Source: Rotaria macrura (lineage: Eukaryota; Rotifera; Eurotatoria; Philodinida; Philodinidae). Taken from it: a DNA stretch of 64,000 nucleotides. The stretch lies in the NCBI GenBank assembly GCA_900239685.1, contig OENT01000677.1, positions 3,463 to 67,462 of the forward strand. The letters are read 5' to 3'. Shown here piece by piece: positions 51,334 through 64,000 of this stretch (its first letter is position 1; each line of letters starts with the position of its first letter). The notes under the pieces were generated by a model, which did no database searches, was not told the origin of the DNA, and saw nothing but the letters and a program-made list of their open reading frames with translations. The position numbers and the translations under genes are program-made.

Positions 51334-54300
51334 CTAATCCGTGGAATTCATCATATTTGTTTTTGTATAACCAAGATCACTTGCTAATTCACCAATATGT
51401 GATGGACTGAGTGAAAAAAGATCATAAGTAAACATTTCGTTTGCTGTTTTAGACGATGATAATGATGATATATCGATTAATTGATGTCGTTTGAAAAAGC
51501 GAACGAATATTGCAAGATCATTCATGGAATTTAATTGAAAACGTTTATAAATATATATAAGTTTATAACGTAAGTCATCATCAGTAAGACTAGTAGGCAG
51601 ATCTTCTTCGTCATCGTCTTCTTCTTCTTCTTCTTCTTCTTCTCCTTCTTCTTCTTCTTCTTCGTTCATATCATCTGTGGATGTGTCACTATCATCTTGA
51701 TCTGATTGATCTGATTGAGTTATTCGATTTGAAGTTATTTCTATTGATTGAACCAGACTTTGTTGTTCCGATGCTAAATAAGAATAAAACATATTCTATA
51801 GATTTCTTATTTTTCTTTTCTTTTCATTAAATATATACGTGAATTAGATTTATCTGAAAGTTGAATACTATTATCGTCAATATCCATTGAAGTTTGAATA
51901 AGATTATCTTCATTTTGAAAGACCTGAGTGAAAGGTGAACTATTCATTAATGCTTGAGACGTTTCAATAGACGATGATGATGACGACGATGATGTATTAG
52001 TTAAGCTAACAGAAGGATCGATCTGAGATTGAAATGGACTAGTTATCAATTTAGGAGGAGTTGGTATTTGATGATTCAGTGACAGTTTAACAGGCGATGG
52101 TGAATTATGATTTGATTGATTCTGTCGAGACGATTTCGAAGGTACGTGTGTTGGATGATTTGAAGAATCTGAATTTCATATATAAGATATATTTTTCGTC
52201 ATTTGCAATTCATTTACTTTTAGTGACATTCGTGTTTTCTGATCGTTTATTGCCATTGGAAATATTTGCAGATGATAAAGAACGATCTCGTTTCAAATTT
52301 GATTGACTTTTAGATGATGATGATGATGATTGCTGTTGTTGTCCCTGTAGATCCTATAGAATAATCATATAAACATCGTTTAAAATCGAAATGTTTCGAT
52401 ATATCTCACTCGAATCGAATTTCGATTCAATGTTGAAGATGATAATGATGAGCGAGCTTTCTTTTGTACAACTGGTGGTGGCGGTGGTGGTGGTGGTGGT
52501 GGCAATGATTTTTTCGGAATTTTTCTAAGATTATTTATTGAATTAGATGTATTCGTAGATGGAGTCGGTTGTGATAATGATTCATGTCTATTGATTGTAT
52601 TTAAAGGTGATTTAATCGTAGACGTTAGTATTTGTTCTGTGTTCGTTGAAATCTTTGAAGGATTTTTATTTATTGGTTTTTTTAATCCATTTTGTGTATT
52701 TGCAACTGGTTTAGGTTTTGATGGAGAATTTGTTGGTTCTTTCTTTTTAACATTATTTACTGTCGATGGAATAGATGATCGTATATCATTCGTTGATTGA
52801 GATTTAACTAATTTAGTTGTTGTACGTGGCTTCGATTGATCTAAACAATTAGTAAGATTCAATAATAAATACGTCGTCATTTTATTGTAATTCAATCTTA
52901 CTCTCAGTATTATCATTAGTAGTACATGTTGTTGAATTCGATTCTTTCATTGATATTGGTTTGGACATTTTTCCTTCTACTACAGATGAAGATTTATATG
53001 ATACGAATTTCGATTGTTTTATATTCGATGTTGATTTTTGAATATTTTCGTTTTTATTAACTGTTTTCGATGACTTTTTTTTTACATCATTTGTTGATTG
53101 TTCGAGTTTAACTTTTTTATTGTTCACGACATTACCAGTTGGTAGCGGTGACATGGGTCTTTTTTGTTGTGGAGAGTGACGAATCGTTGGTTCATGTGTT
53201 GATAATCGTCTGCCATCAATATTACTATCAGTTGCATTCACATTATTTGATGATATTGGACCACTATCAACTATTTTCTATACAGAATATTAAAAAAAAA
53301 AAGAAAAGAAATCAAATAAATGTGTTTAACAAAAAAAAAACAACGAGTCAAAAACTCACAGCAACAGTTAAACGGCAAACATTTCGATGTTCTTTACTTT
53401 TACTACTCATCGTGTTGCTGAAAATACTCAACCAAAAGTAATACTGTTATAAGCGAAAAAAAGCATGTTGATTTTATACGAATATAGTTTTGTTTGACTC
53501 ATTTTGCACAGCTGATCTACGCTTTTTCTTCCTTTCCTTTATTTACCCGTTACAAAAGAAAACCTTAAGAAGGGAAAAAAAGCAATACTCATCGAATGAT
53601 GATAACGTTGATCATAGGTTTTTTCGTAAATCAGAGAAAGAAACAAGCCTAGTTAAGGACACACACACGCCTCTGTATTAGGTATTAGACGAATATAGAC
53701 TATGGCCAAAGAAAAATACAACTAACTTACACCGCCGGCAGCAAGAATCTTTTGACGGAATTCTAAATCAGGATTGTAAAATGTACAACGATATTTCCGG
53801 ACATAACTTTCTTTTTGTCGATAGGGATGTCCATCGATATTCTTATGTAAGTCAAGATCATATTCAATACGGAATTTTTTCGGTTCTAGTTTTGTTTTAA
53901 AATATATTTCAATTGGCTAAAAATAAAGCAATAACAAGTAACAGCAGTGAAAAATAGTATGAAATATTATTACCAAATGAAAGCCAGCATAGCCAGTCTC
54001 TTGAATAGCAAATGGTGTTGTTTTTAATTCTAAACATTATAATATTTGTCTTACACACACACACACACACATGTGCATACATAAAAAAAAGAACCTTGCC
54101 TCGTTTATTATTCGGATATTCACGATGAAGATAAAATATACAACGTTGTATTAGACAACTTAAATCACCATTAATATCAGCAGAACGTAAATATATTTTC
54201 CAATCATGAGTACGTGGTGGATTGTGAATTGTTGTGGGTTCGGATCGAATTATCGAACTATGTCCAACTTCAAAATCAATTTCCACAATCTACATACGAA

Positions 54301-54370
54301 CAATTAGAATATGAATCGTATTCGATGAAAATAAACAACAAACCTCGCTAGGATCGTCGTGATCATTCAT
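51334..54370 (-). CDS. AF9/ENL-type YEATS-domain transcription elongation protein
   Basis: Ten exons on the minus strand: 54370-54344, 54289-54100, 54029-53974, 53916-53731, 53443-53360, 53277-52902, 52840-52410, 52353-52218, 52168-51839, 51773-51334; 751 residues with phases closing. Intron 2 starts with GC (GC-AG). Exon 5 uses an acceptor at 53444-53445, chosen because it keeps frame. The YEATS domain fills ~1-152: THDWKIYLRSADING, then ETGYAGFHLPIEIYFK with the reader-pocket GYAGF, ending FRQKILAAGG. A long Ser/Lys/Asn-rich disordered middle contains KKxK-type basic patches, a ten-Pro run and a Glu/Asp run. The C-terminus (YKLIYIYKRFQLNS to FTYDLFSLSPSHIG) matches the AHD that binds AF4, DOT1L and CBX8 partners. 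Family members read acylated lysine on histone H3 in the super elongation complex. This is probably the single orthologue of the AF9/ENL pair. Confidence 0.9.
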
Positions 54371-57300
54371 GTTACTTATTTATCAACCTTCGATTGAAAA
54401 TTTTGAATGTCTCAATTTATTTTATTTAATATCTGAAGGTTTTTTTTCGTTTTTTTTTCGCTTGTCTTAATATTGAATTAGTTCATACATAAATAATTCT
54501 CCTATGCATGTAAATAAGTGTACGAATGTATTTGTAGCATTGACAAACGGATAGAAAAATACAAAATGACAGAAAGAAAAAAAAAAGGAAGAAAGAACAG
54601 AAAAAACAGAAAGGAAGAAAGTTACAAAATATCCATATGATCTTATTCAAACATCATTGCACACACAACAACATCGGTGGCCAATAGCATTTTTTTCTTG
54701 ATCAGTAACATGATTTATGTCTTGTCCACTGAAAATAAGAAATAAAAACAATAAGCTTTTAGTGGTTAAGCATTCAATTATAGTGTTATAGACTGACATC
54801 TTGTACAATTTTCATAACATGTTGAAATACAAAACTATTCGAAAAGTACAACAACCTTTACTTTCCCTAAGCAAAAGACTCAACATATAGTTTGTCACCT
54901 GAAATCATCAATATTTATTTTAACTTGCAGTAAGAAACTTATGATTATAATAGTTAATTAAATTATTCGTGCAAAAAAAAACCTGATGTAAATTCGTTTA
55001 GTCTATAGCAGTAGATTTGGAAAGATTAAGGATTTTTACAGTATTTCGATACGATCATATTACACGTTGAAGTTATCACTAGACACAGTATTGGATAGGA
55101 AGAAACCCTTTCAAGTATCAATGCATTTGATTAATTTATCAGTATGAAAATAAAGCGCAGTCCTATGTAACTTGATGTCGAATTTGATATGACAGGAGAA
55201 TGTCGTTAGCTCATTTTTAAATAAATATTTTGTTTTGAATCCATTACATTTTTATGCATCAAGCATATTCAATGTCAGTTTTCCTTCAAGCAATTTATCG
55301 CAAAGCATTTATCATACTACAAGCATTATAAACGATCAACAATCAGCATACTGCAACTATGCATGCATGTTGATTGCAAGTTGAAGGTAGAATAGATAAA
55401 ATCTGTCTAGAACATTTCAAAAACGATTATCTTATCATAAATCAAATCTTATATTGCAATCATAATTAAAATAACTGAGTTCAATTTTTTGGCTATGAAA
55501 ACAGGATACTTTAATATGAAAAACAAAGACTATTACTGGTGCATTTCCAAAATAAAAAATAAAAAAAAACAGTCATTTTCATGAGTTCCTAGTGGTGAAA
55601 AGATTATTGAGTAGATCATACATAGTTTATCACGTTTGAATTTCAGATCATAGGCCTAAGAGGAGCATTCGATTATAATGTATTTAATAACGATATACAA
55701 ACAACAGTCACGCATGAAATCTAGATACAATAGTTTAGACAAGGTCAAATAACATTGATGAATACACAATATTATAATACAAGTACTAGATATAGACAAT
55801 AAACATATACGATAATTAAAAAAGAATCTTGCAGATCTGCATTTCATAGTATTTATTGATGTAAAATATTGTATAAATATTTTTCGTTTTTCTCTTCTCA
55901 CTTGACTAATTAGTCAATATTTTTCGAATCAGAATCTCATATCTGCGTAACTGACCGGAAAAAAAACGATTGGAAATATCTAGTTGTGAAAAAAATGATT
56001 CTACTAGTGTGCAGGAATGGTACAGCATTTATTTATCACCTATCATCGTTTATTGAAAAACAAAAAAAAAATATTACTCCTAGAGAAAAGAAAGACGTTC
56101 GTGCCTATAAAAGATATGTCATAGATTTTTATTGTAGTTAATAATCTCGTTTAATTATCTTTGATAAGATCTTAGTCAAGATAAAATGTGCATTCAATAG
56201 AAAAGCCAACTGATATGTGCCATGATTCTCTGTGAGAGAATGTTCGTGCTTAACATATCCTATTAACACTCTCAGGATTACTATTTACTATTGTAGGTTA
56301 AATTCCAGATGTTCTAAGAGAATTATTAGATTTATTCCGCATCTTAGATATAAGTATTAACAATTACAATATGGAAGTCGTAGTAGATTTACTGTTCTCT
56401 ACTATATCGATCAATTGTCACATGTCTTGAAATTCTTTCAGGTCTATTTGTTTTGCATAGAATCAAACTTTTCTTTTCATTCATATGATACATAAGTATT
56501 TCATGACAATGATCAAGATAACTTCTGGCTATTTGTAGTATCATGTTGAGTTAGAATCGTAATTTGAGATGAGAAAAAAACAAAAGAAATATTTAAATTA
56601 AGTGTCCACAGGAGAATTCAATAGATGTTTTGTTTTTGCTCGAAAAAATTCTTTTGAATACGAAAAGTATTGATATTTTAATAGAAATATTCTTCTAATA
56701 ATACTTGAGAATTGATAGTATTGTTACATAATGATCTTGAATAGATTCTTCCATCTATCTAAGAAAAATGATCACATAATAATCTAGTATTTCAAGATTA
56801 TTTTTCATACTACTGTTTTAACAATGACTTCAATGGATGTCATCGAGAACATTTAGAATTCAAGTTGGACAACATTGATATCGAATGTTGATATACGTTA
56901 TTTTTAAGTGGGTGAATACTATCTGTCCGATAAAAACACATGTGTTTCGTAGAATTGTCAGTAACATAAATAAATATATGAAATCAATGAATAATGTCAT
57001 AATAATATTTTCATGTTTTCACATCTCTTCAATTTTCTAGAGCATAAATTAAAATATAAAAAGACGAGGGCTATGATACTAAAATCCTATGAACAGATAG
57101 AAATCAAAGAAAAACTTTTCCAAAGGTTTCCGAGAACATCTGGAAAGATTCATTGTTTTTGTTTGAGTATCATGTAGGCCATCATTGTCTATGATCATAA
57201 TTAATTAATAGTAATTCAACGAAGCAACAACTAAATAGTTGAGTTAATTGTGATAAATCTATATAACATACAACATGTTTATTCCATGCGGTTCTAATAA

Positions 57301-60300
57301 AAGAGATCTACAAAAATATTGGCCGATTCGAAAATTCGTTGACATAAAACACAATTGAGTTTAATGACAAGAAAATAATTCTTTAAGTAAAACTTGCAAC
57401 TGATAGTCATAAGTTGAAGAGAAAAAGTCGAACCAAGCTAAACATATTTAAATTATAGTGCACGACTACGCCATTTAATTATTCAACCACTATCTTCACT
57501 TATACAACAATTAGAAGGATTCGCTCATAATATATCAATTCCATTTTTCCTCTGTCTTATTTTGTTTTTGTTTGTTGTAATTATGAGTAATTCTATAATT
57601 GTATCACAATACAATTAGTATTTATTCTTAATTCTGCCGAAGAATAACATTTTCTGTTTTTGATAAAAAAATAAACTAATTACGTTGTCACACGTTTCTC
57701 GACCAATTTTCGTTTTCCCTAATAAAAGCTCTCGATGTTAAAGAATACAACGTACGAATATGTATCTCTTTGTTTTAACAATCAACTTCTAAATGCAATG
57801 GAGTCATGTCTACTATGTTCGAAAAAGTAATTATACATACATAGGTGAAACCAATTGATACATTATACTCTTCAACCTTGAAAATCTTTCATGAAGGTCT
57901 ACAGAAAATCGTGATTTTATTTGTCTCGATATGGCGAGATGACATAAACAAGCCTAGAGAGTGCTTCTAGTACTGTTGACTTAAGAATGTATCAGTTCAA
58001 ACTTATAGTTTCAATGAATCAACAGATTCAAAAATAATCTGTCTCCTATGATCATGAAACCAGATGTTGCAGTGATATGAGCACGATTGAGTATCATCAA
58101 CAATATTTGATAAATATTTTCAAACGAAAACGATCACTTTACTAATCATATCACTAGTTCAAATATCGAACAGTACAACACATTTGTTACAGATTTGATA
58201 AATAAAAATATTCTATGCTTACTCGGTCAGAAAAGTGATAAAAATGTGAAGTAAAACTTCTGTGTCTCTTTATTAACTGCAGGTTTTATCTGAAAAATTA
58301 TCAATGACAAGAGTCATTCCTTCGGTGGGCGTATTCAGGTCATTTGGGGCCTTTTCAATAGTTGATAATAGACATGATAAAAGGTCGTATTTCTAAAAGC
58401 AGATGGCGAATATTCGATAATGGAAGCATTTTCTTTTATGATAAACTTTCCGTCCATTGCATCTCTTTATCATATTTCAAACTACCTCGATAGTTTGAAC
58501 TTGATGGGTTCGAAAATTGATAGTTATGGCCTTTCATATCTAACTGTAGTTTAGTGCATAGGTAACATTCGTTTTATTATAGAGTGCACATGCGATGATG
58601 TTATGACGAAGCAAATATTGATATGACGATACAAGTGTACAAAAATCATCGATCATGCGCTGAGAGTTTGGTCATGAACTTGCGTAGAATACGATGAAAA
58701 TGTTTCTTAGTTAAATTTTGATCTTTGATTCGCATGTTAGAGTCAATTGAAATTTCCATTTCCATTTACGATATCAATCAATCAATCAATCATCGATATT
58801 ATATTGACAATAAAATTAACTACGTAACCTTTGCAAATTTAATTATTAATCAATTTGATTGAATGATTCACATGAAACATAACTGATCTATTAGAAACAG
58901 TTTTTAGTTACGAATTGAGACGAAGAAGAAAAAGAGTAACTTCTATACAACGTATCTATTTCTTTTGCGTGTTCTGTCTTGTGTCCATAACTACATTATG
59001 AAACAGATGCATGCATGTTTTTAGTCAGTCGAAGTCCATTTTTCGATTAAAACACCTTGTTCGACAACGAATATGATTCATCCTAATGTCTCTTTCTCTT
59101 TCTATCATTCTATACCTTCAAGAGCGAGACAAAATAAACACGATTTCTTTCGAGTACAAAAGATACGGTAATACCGCGAAAAAAACTGCATAAGACAAAT
59201 GACAAACATACACACACATATGCTAATACGAAAATGCAAAAACGACAAACTAAATCAAATTCAATTTCAATTATACATCGAGATAATGCACAACCATGGG
59301 ATGATTTTGTAACAAATGCAGACAATTCAACATCCACCAATAGTGATATTAAATGAACAATGGAAAAACAAATAACATTTGAACGTCGAAACGTTTTAGA
59401 TCAAATTAATAATTAATCATTAATTTGTTGCACAAGCAATATGTATTGCTTTACTTGTCATCATATGGTTGACTTCAAATAATTTCATATTGTGTATACT
59501 GATGTTCCGTTTTGGATATCTTATTATATGCTACAATGAATGTTACTTTATCAAACATTGCTAACTATTTTATGTGAAATATAGATCAATGATATGATTT
59601 AATAAAGAATTTCATCATTTTACTCTCTCTCAGGTTTTCATTTGTGTAGATTTTCGACATCGTCATATCTAACCACTTTCATTTGTTAGTGCAAAACAAA
59701 TTAAAAGAGAAAAGATCAGAGTACGTTGTTTCGGAATGTTTTTTTTTTTTTTGTTTTTTCATAAATGTATGTCCGATATATATTCATGTCATCAAGATAA
59801 TATGGAGAACAAAAAGAAAATGGTTCGCATACATTCTTATGTGACAATAATTAGATTGATTAGTTATTTGAACTCGTTGCGTGCTTCTAGTTTCATACGG
59901 AAATTAATAAGTTTTAGTTTTGAGATGTATTAAAAGTAAAAATATAATTCGATGGCACGAAAAACTATTGACAAGAAATCTATTTTTAGTTATTTTTATT
60001 ATGAATCCAAGTGAAATACAAAGAATTAAAAACATAAATAAGTTTATTTTTTCTGTCTTCTAAATTTGACCTTTAAAATCTAAATCGGTATTTATTATAT
60101 ATGTCCATAAAAAGCAAAACAACAACTTCTCTCATCATGTCTGAGTGACATTAAAGAAATCGATGATGAAAAATATATGTTTTTTGTTTATGTGTGCGTG
60201 ACTTCTGTGACATAAGTCGTTTTGCACTTGAAAAATTCTTTAATCCTAATAAATATTTCAGATTTAAACAAAGATATTGATTAGTTTCAAATATAAAAAT

Positions 60301-61176
60301 ATTTGCATACTCTACACAGTATCTAAACATGAAATATCTTTCTTTTTATTTTTAGATGTACAACGACGCTCTTGAAATCGTGTGACAGCAATACAGAATT
60401 TATCTTCATTGTAAATTTTTAATACATCTTATCAATTAGTATTATTGTACCATAGACTATAGACATAAATATGAACAAGTAAAAGTCGATAGTGTAGATT
60501 GTGCTTGACTTGTCTTTCCAAAATTCTACCATGAATTGTTACTAATATGTATTTCATCATCGAAATGTAATAATCGTAGGTAGGAATCCGTAAATATGAT
60601 ATGTTATGTTGTTTTTTTTGGAATTCGTCTTCTATTGTAATTACAAAAATATGGGATCCAATGACTTGTCATACTGTACTCACCTATTTTGATATAATTA
60701 TATTTGTCTACTAGAAGAAAACGAATAAAAAAATTCCGAAGAATAGAAGAGATTTTATTGCTCACAAACGAATGTTATGATTCAATTCAATTTAAATCTT
60801 TTAGTTAAATAGTCTGTAGCGTTAAAGTTTATTAATTTTCTATTTGTTTTCTTTTATTTCATTGACAGTAGATGTATATATATATATATGAGTAGAGGCC
60901 ATTTCATGACTATAGTTTCATCATAAAAACCATACGTAGGCGACTAATAAATTTCACACGATGAAGTATTTGCCAATGAGATGAATTTCAATGAAATATT
61001 CAAATATACATACGTGCTTATAAATATATTTTTTTTTAACTCGACATATTTATCCAATATTTTAAATATGCTCACATTACTGATTCTGTAAAAAGAACGA
61101 AGGCAGAATAATATTCATTTTTTCAAAATATCTAATAAATATTCTAATGTGAATAGTTCCATCACAGTTGAAATTA
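54371..61176. other. Seven-kilobase gene-poor region
   Basis: AT-rich sequence with no supported gene. An (AATC)n tract lies near 58770-58790. A plus-strand 40-codon frame at 59234-59356, starting MQKRQTKSNSISI and ending in TGA, has coding-like composition and could be a terminal exon, but no upstream exon could be linked. The opposite frame at 59110-59340 looks like its shadow. Nothing else is seen. Confidence 0.45.
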
Positions 61177-62020
61177 ATTTAAGACCCCCCCCCCGCTCCT
61201 CAAAAGTCGATTTTCGTCAAAGAGAGTCCAAATCAGCTGAAATTTTCAGGATATGTTAGGACTGGAGCGGGTAGCCTACGATAAAAATTTCAGCCCGAAA
61301 TATGCAAGTTTACGGAAGTTATGAAGTGAACACTGGTTAAAAATGACACATTTTCCATCCTAGTTATTTTGTCTTCAACTATGTTTTTTCGAAAAATTGT
61401 TTTTACCATTCGATAGAGCATGCAAAGATGCAGGGCATCTCGTGCTTTGATTTTGAAAAAGTCCATTCTGTAAGCCAAAAAAGTTTCCACTATTCAAAGT
61501 CCTTGACAAAAGACCAAAAAACTGCAAGTGAATTTTGTAGGCGATCTTTTTTGGATATAAAAAAAGCCTTTTCAAAAATCGGAGCACGAGGTGCCCTGCG
61601 CCTTTGCATGCTCTATAGAATGGTAAAAAGAAATTTTCGAAAAAACATAGTTGAAGACAAAATAATTAGGATGGAAAATGGAAAAGCATTTTTTCGAAAA
61701 TGTTTTGCAATTTTCACGCGGTTTTTAAGGAAACTAACCTAACTTGTCCTACGTAACTTTTAATTCTGCACACGCTGAGTGCTTCATTAATTAATCAGTA
61801 ATTAGAAATCAAAGACCTAATTTTTTAAAAAAAGTCGTTTTTGACATAGAGGACCTCTCAAAGATCACTAAAAATTTCGGTCAAAAAATGGTCTTTGGAA
61901 AAAAAAACTATAGTGATTCTGAAAGAGCAGAACATGGGCTATCACCTCGTGGTGTTATCTTAATTTCCATTTTCTTGTCGAAAATCGACTTTTTTTTGAG
62001 GGGAGGGGGCGGCCTTAAAT
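61177..62020. mobile_element. Nested foldback element
   Basis: The ends are inverted: ATTTAAGACC followed by a C run, then CTCAAAAGTCGATTTTCG on the left (61177-~61220), and the complement with a G-rich run on the right (~61978-62020). Inside, a second inverted pair of ~115 bp lies at 61349-61463 and 61566-61680, starting CATTTTCCATCCTA on the left and ending TAGGATGGAAAATG on the right, with about 90% identity. The whole ~844-bp unit can fold into a double stem. No transposase frame and no certain target duplication were seen. The plus-strand frame at 61428-61742 lies across the stem and is not credible. Confidence 0.7.
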
Positions 62021-63077
62021 CTAGGTAAAAATAAAAATTTCGTTGTTTCCATCGATGTTAAAGAAAATCATCAATAATAATCCTGAATGATTTCAGATGA
62101 ATGAAACTAACGATAGAGTAAATTAAAATGAATATCATAACAATTTTTGTCTTGTGATTACAACATAATAAAGAATTATGTTTGACTGATCGATATTCTT
62201 GTTTGTGTACCAAAATATATTCTGCTGAAAATAAATAAAGTTTTCAAAAATATTGTTGAAATTTTCGTCAATCTAAATATATCAATGTGCAGACAGAAAA
62301 AAAATAAACTTACTGTTTAGATTATTAATTAAAATTGATATTTAATGCCCCGATGGAAAATTAAACTGTTTCTATTTGATCCTAATCTTTTTCTTTTTTT
62401 TTGTGTCTCGATAAATAATTAAATACACTATAGAATAGATTACTTTAATTAAAATTAACATGTACTTAACAATGAGAAATAATAGAATCGAATCGATCGG
62501 TTTTAAATTTCGAGTTTTGATTGAAAATAAAAAAAAAGAAGAAGATTTGATTGTTATAAGAAACTTCTTTGATTTTTCTACAGATGAAAAGCATCGAGAC
62601 AATATGTGACTCATACACTGTTCGAGAAGAAATGTTCTTATTTCTTTTCTTGCAGTCTCATTAATGGTAAAATAAGTCAAGTGTATCGTTTCAAAGTTAT
62701 AATTGAAGCGTTACAGTCATAAAAACAAGATTTGTATTCAACTACACAATTGTACATCCGTCGAACATGAAAGAAGTATTTCGATTTTTTTTTGTTTATT
62801 GTTGTTCAAACAATCAAGTTTCACATCTGAATTAACTTGATTTTACAATATAGAAAAACAAAACGACAGACGAAACTAAAAAAAAAAAACAAATCTTGCA
62901 TAGAACTAATTATAAGAGCGAGAAAAGAAAAATAACTGTCTAGCTACATGTATCCTATATACATATATAAATATACACATATAAATGTATCACATGATCT
63001 GTTTGATAAAGTAACGTTCACGGTAATATCTATCTTTGAAAAAACGATTGCATAATTTTCCCGTCTTATGTTCTAAG
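62021..63077. other. Intergenic, 3' of the right-edge gene
   Basis: About 1 kb of AT-rich DNA with poly-A/T tracts. It presumably contains the 3' UTR of the minus-strand gene starting beyond the window. No other feature is seen. Confidence 0.4.
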
Positions 63078-64000
63078 CTAATCTTGATGAATACTTGATG
63101 ATGATTGAGTATTGAGATTAGCTAAAATTGAACGAAGTTGTTGCCATGTATGTTCGTTTAGTTGACGTGCAAGTGAACCTAAAAATAGTTCCTGATCACT
63201 TGTTATAGTTGTTGTTGCTGCTGTTGCAGATGATGATGATGTAGAAAATGATAAGGTTTGTGAAGATGTCAATGGTAAAACATCTGCTGGTTTGATTCCC
63301 GTTCTTTTTACAACTTCGACTCGACTATGACCATATGCTGTCGTAGTTGCTTCACATTGTTTTCTTTCTTTCGGTACTTCACTATCCCATCGTGTTTGTA
63401 AACCATAAATAGGTAATTTCATTTGATGATCCTTAAAAATTAATCGAACACAATGATTTTGAATATTAGCAACATCACGAGTAGCAGCTAATGCTATTTC
63501 ATCAAAATCTTCGATACCATCGTGATCAGCATCGAAACCAGCACGTGTAAATGGTAAACTTTGTGAACTAACTATTTTCTTCATTGTCCATGATGGTGAA
63601 TTATTTGTATTATTAATATCATTATCATGATTATTTGTTTTTACACTACTATTTTTATTATCACCATTGTCATCGTCATCGGATTCGTCGATCGGTTGTT
63701 TCATACGACGTTTTTCATAGTTTTGCCGTCGTCGATATTTAACATAGAGAAGTAGTATACGTCGATAGACTCGTCGAACATCACCAGCCAATATCGATTC
63801 ACCTTGCTTTGATATTTGATCAAAATAATGTGATATAAGATGTTTTAAAGATTTAAGTGTATCGACAAGTTGATTTAATTTAAGTAAATTATGCAAAGCT
63901 ATTGGATTCGGACCAGATTTAGAATTTATATTATGCTTAATTGAACATGTTGGTTCTGGTGAAGAAAATCGTGTACGACCACCATTTGCCAATGCTAGTC
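63078..64000 (-). CDS. Partial gene, unknown function, DxDxDG calcium-type loop
   Basis: An open minus-strand frame of more than 300 codons that runs to the window edge, so the N-terminus is missing; the TTG at 63992 is not a start and the frame stays open beyond it. The visible part begins with a helical region (~25-100) ending in a basic stretch (VRRVYRRILLLYVKYRRRQN). An acidic and Asn-rich linker follows, then FDADHDGIEDFDEIAL, which fits the Asp spacing of an EF-hand or thrombospondin type 3-like loop. The final third is Ser/Thr-rich with a short helical C-terminus (LFLGSLARQLNEHTWQQLRS). No intron is evident. I do not recognise the family; amino-acid composition is that of a genuine bdelloid-type coding exon. 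Confidence 0.7.
   Translation of the reverse strand, partial: LALANGGRTRFSSPEPTCSIKHNINSKSGPNPIALHNLLKLNQLVDTLKSLKHLISHYFDQISKQGESILAGDVRRVYRRILLLYVKYRRRQNYEKRRMKQPIDESDDDDNGDNKNSSVKTNNHDNDINNTNNSPSWTMKKIVSSQSLPFTRAGFDADHDGIEDFDEIALAATRDVANIQNHCVRLIFKDHQMKLPIYGLQTRWDSEVPKERKQCEATTTAYGHSRVEVVKRTGIKPADVLPLTSSQTLSFSTSSSSATAATTTITSDQELFLGSLARQLNEHTWQQLRSILANLNTQSSSSIHQD

Noticed and set aside
52591-52800. Plus-strand frame opposite the YEATS gene
   Set aside because: Antisense shadow of exon 7 of the YEATS gene.
59234-59356. 40-codon plus-strand frame with coding-like composition
   Set aside because: No upstream exon or start context could be linked; noted only as a possible terminal exon.
61428-61742. 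104-codon plus-strand frame
   Set aside because: Lies across the inner inverted repeat of the foldback element; the same peptide recurs in the other arm, as expected of a palindrome.

Overview
The window is AT-rich animal DNA that I read as the end of a bdelloid rotifer chromosome (Adineta/Rotaria-like). Four things support this. The first ~43 bases are a (CCCACA)n array, which is the C-strand of TGTGGG, the telomere unit known from bdelloids, in the orientation expected at a left chromosome end. Genes carry many very short GT-AG introns, mostly 48-72 bp. The proteins are metazoan (arrestin, doublecortin, AF9/ENL YEATS, globin, trypsin-fold protease). Short terminal-inverted-repeat elements are frequent. 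The species call is inference; the telomere repeat and gene models are read from the sequence.

Layout: 1-43 telomere repeat; 44-3120 gene-free subtelomere with a decayed repeat; 3123-5563 broken PIF1-type helicase gene; 7556-7863 and 8120-8530 two small TIR elements; 9623-11985 (minus) an intact seven-exon gene for a protein with three TIR-like domains and a C-terminal Cys/His domain; 13093-13925 a truncated, frameshifted second copy ending at telomere-like G-rich/C-rich DNA; 14-19 kb no recognisable gene; 19117-20891 (minus) a globin with an acylation-type N-terminus; 25856-28195 (plus) an ARM-like/TIR/SAM protein; 28548-29348 a TTAA-flanked foldback element containing a 409-base assembly gap.

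From about 31 kb the content changes to more ordinary genes: a six-exon Ser-rich basic protein of unknown function (31184-32325, plus), a secreted WxxW-trypsin-fold fusion (33149-34427, minus), a small CxxC protein (36864-37112, minus), an alpha-arrestin with a PPxY motif (40711-41846, minus), a tandem-doublecortin/IQ protein in 15 exons (43569-46996, minus), an AF9/ENL-type YEATS protein in 10 exons (51334-54370, minus) and a partial gene running off the right edge (63078-64000, minus). Foldback or TIR elements lie at 34901-35813, 37984-38747 and 61177-62020.

The most striking theme is the two unrelated TIR architectures within 28 kb of a telomere, beside a broken helicase gene, mobile elements and a truncated gene copy with patchwork identity. 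By family knowledge TIR domains act in immune signalling and/or NAD+ cleavage. That these genes form a fast-evolving subtelomeric defence set is inference. Exon models were built by hand from splice sites and reading phase; phases close in every multi-exon model listed as intact.
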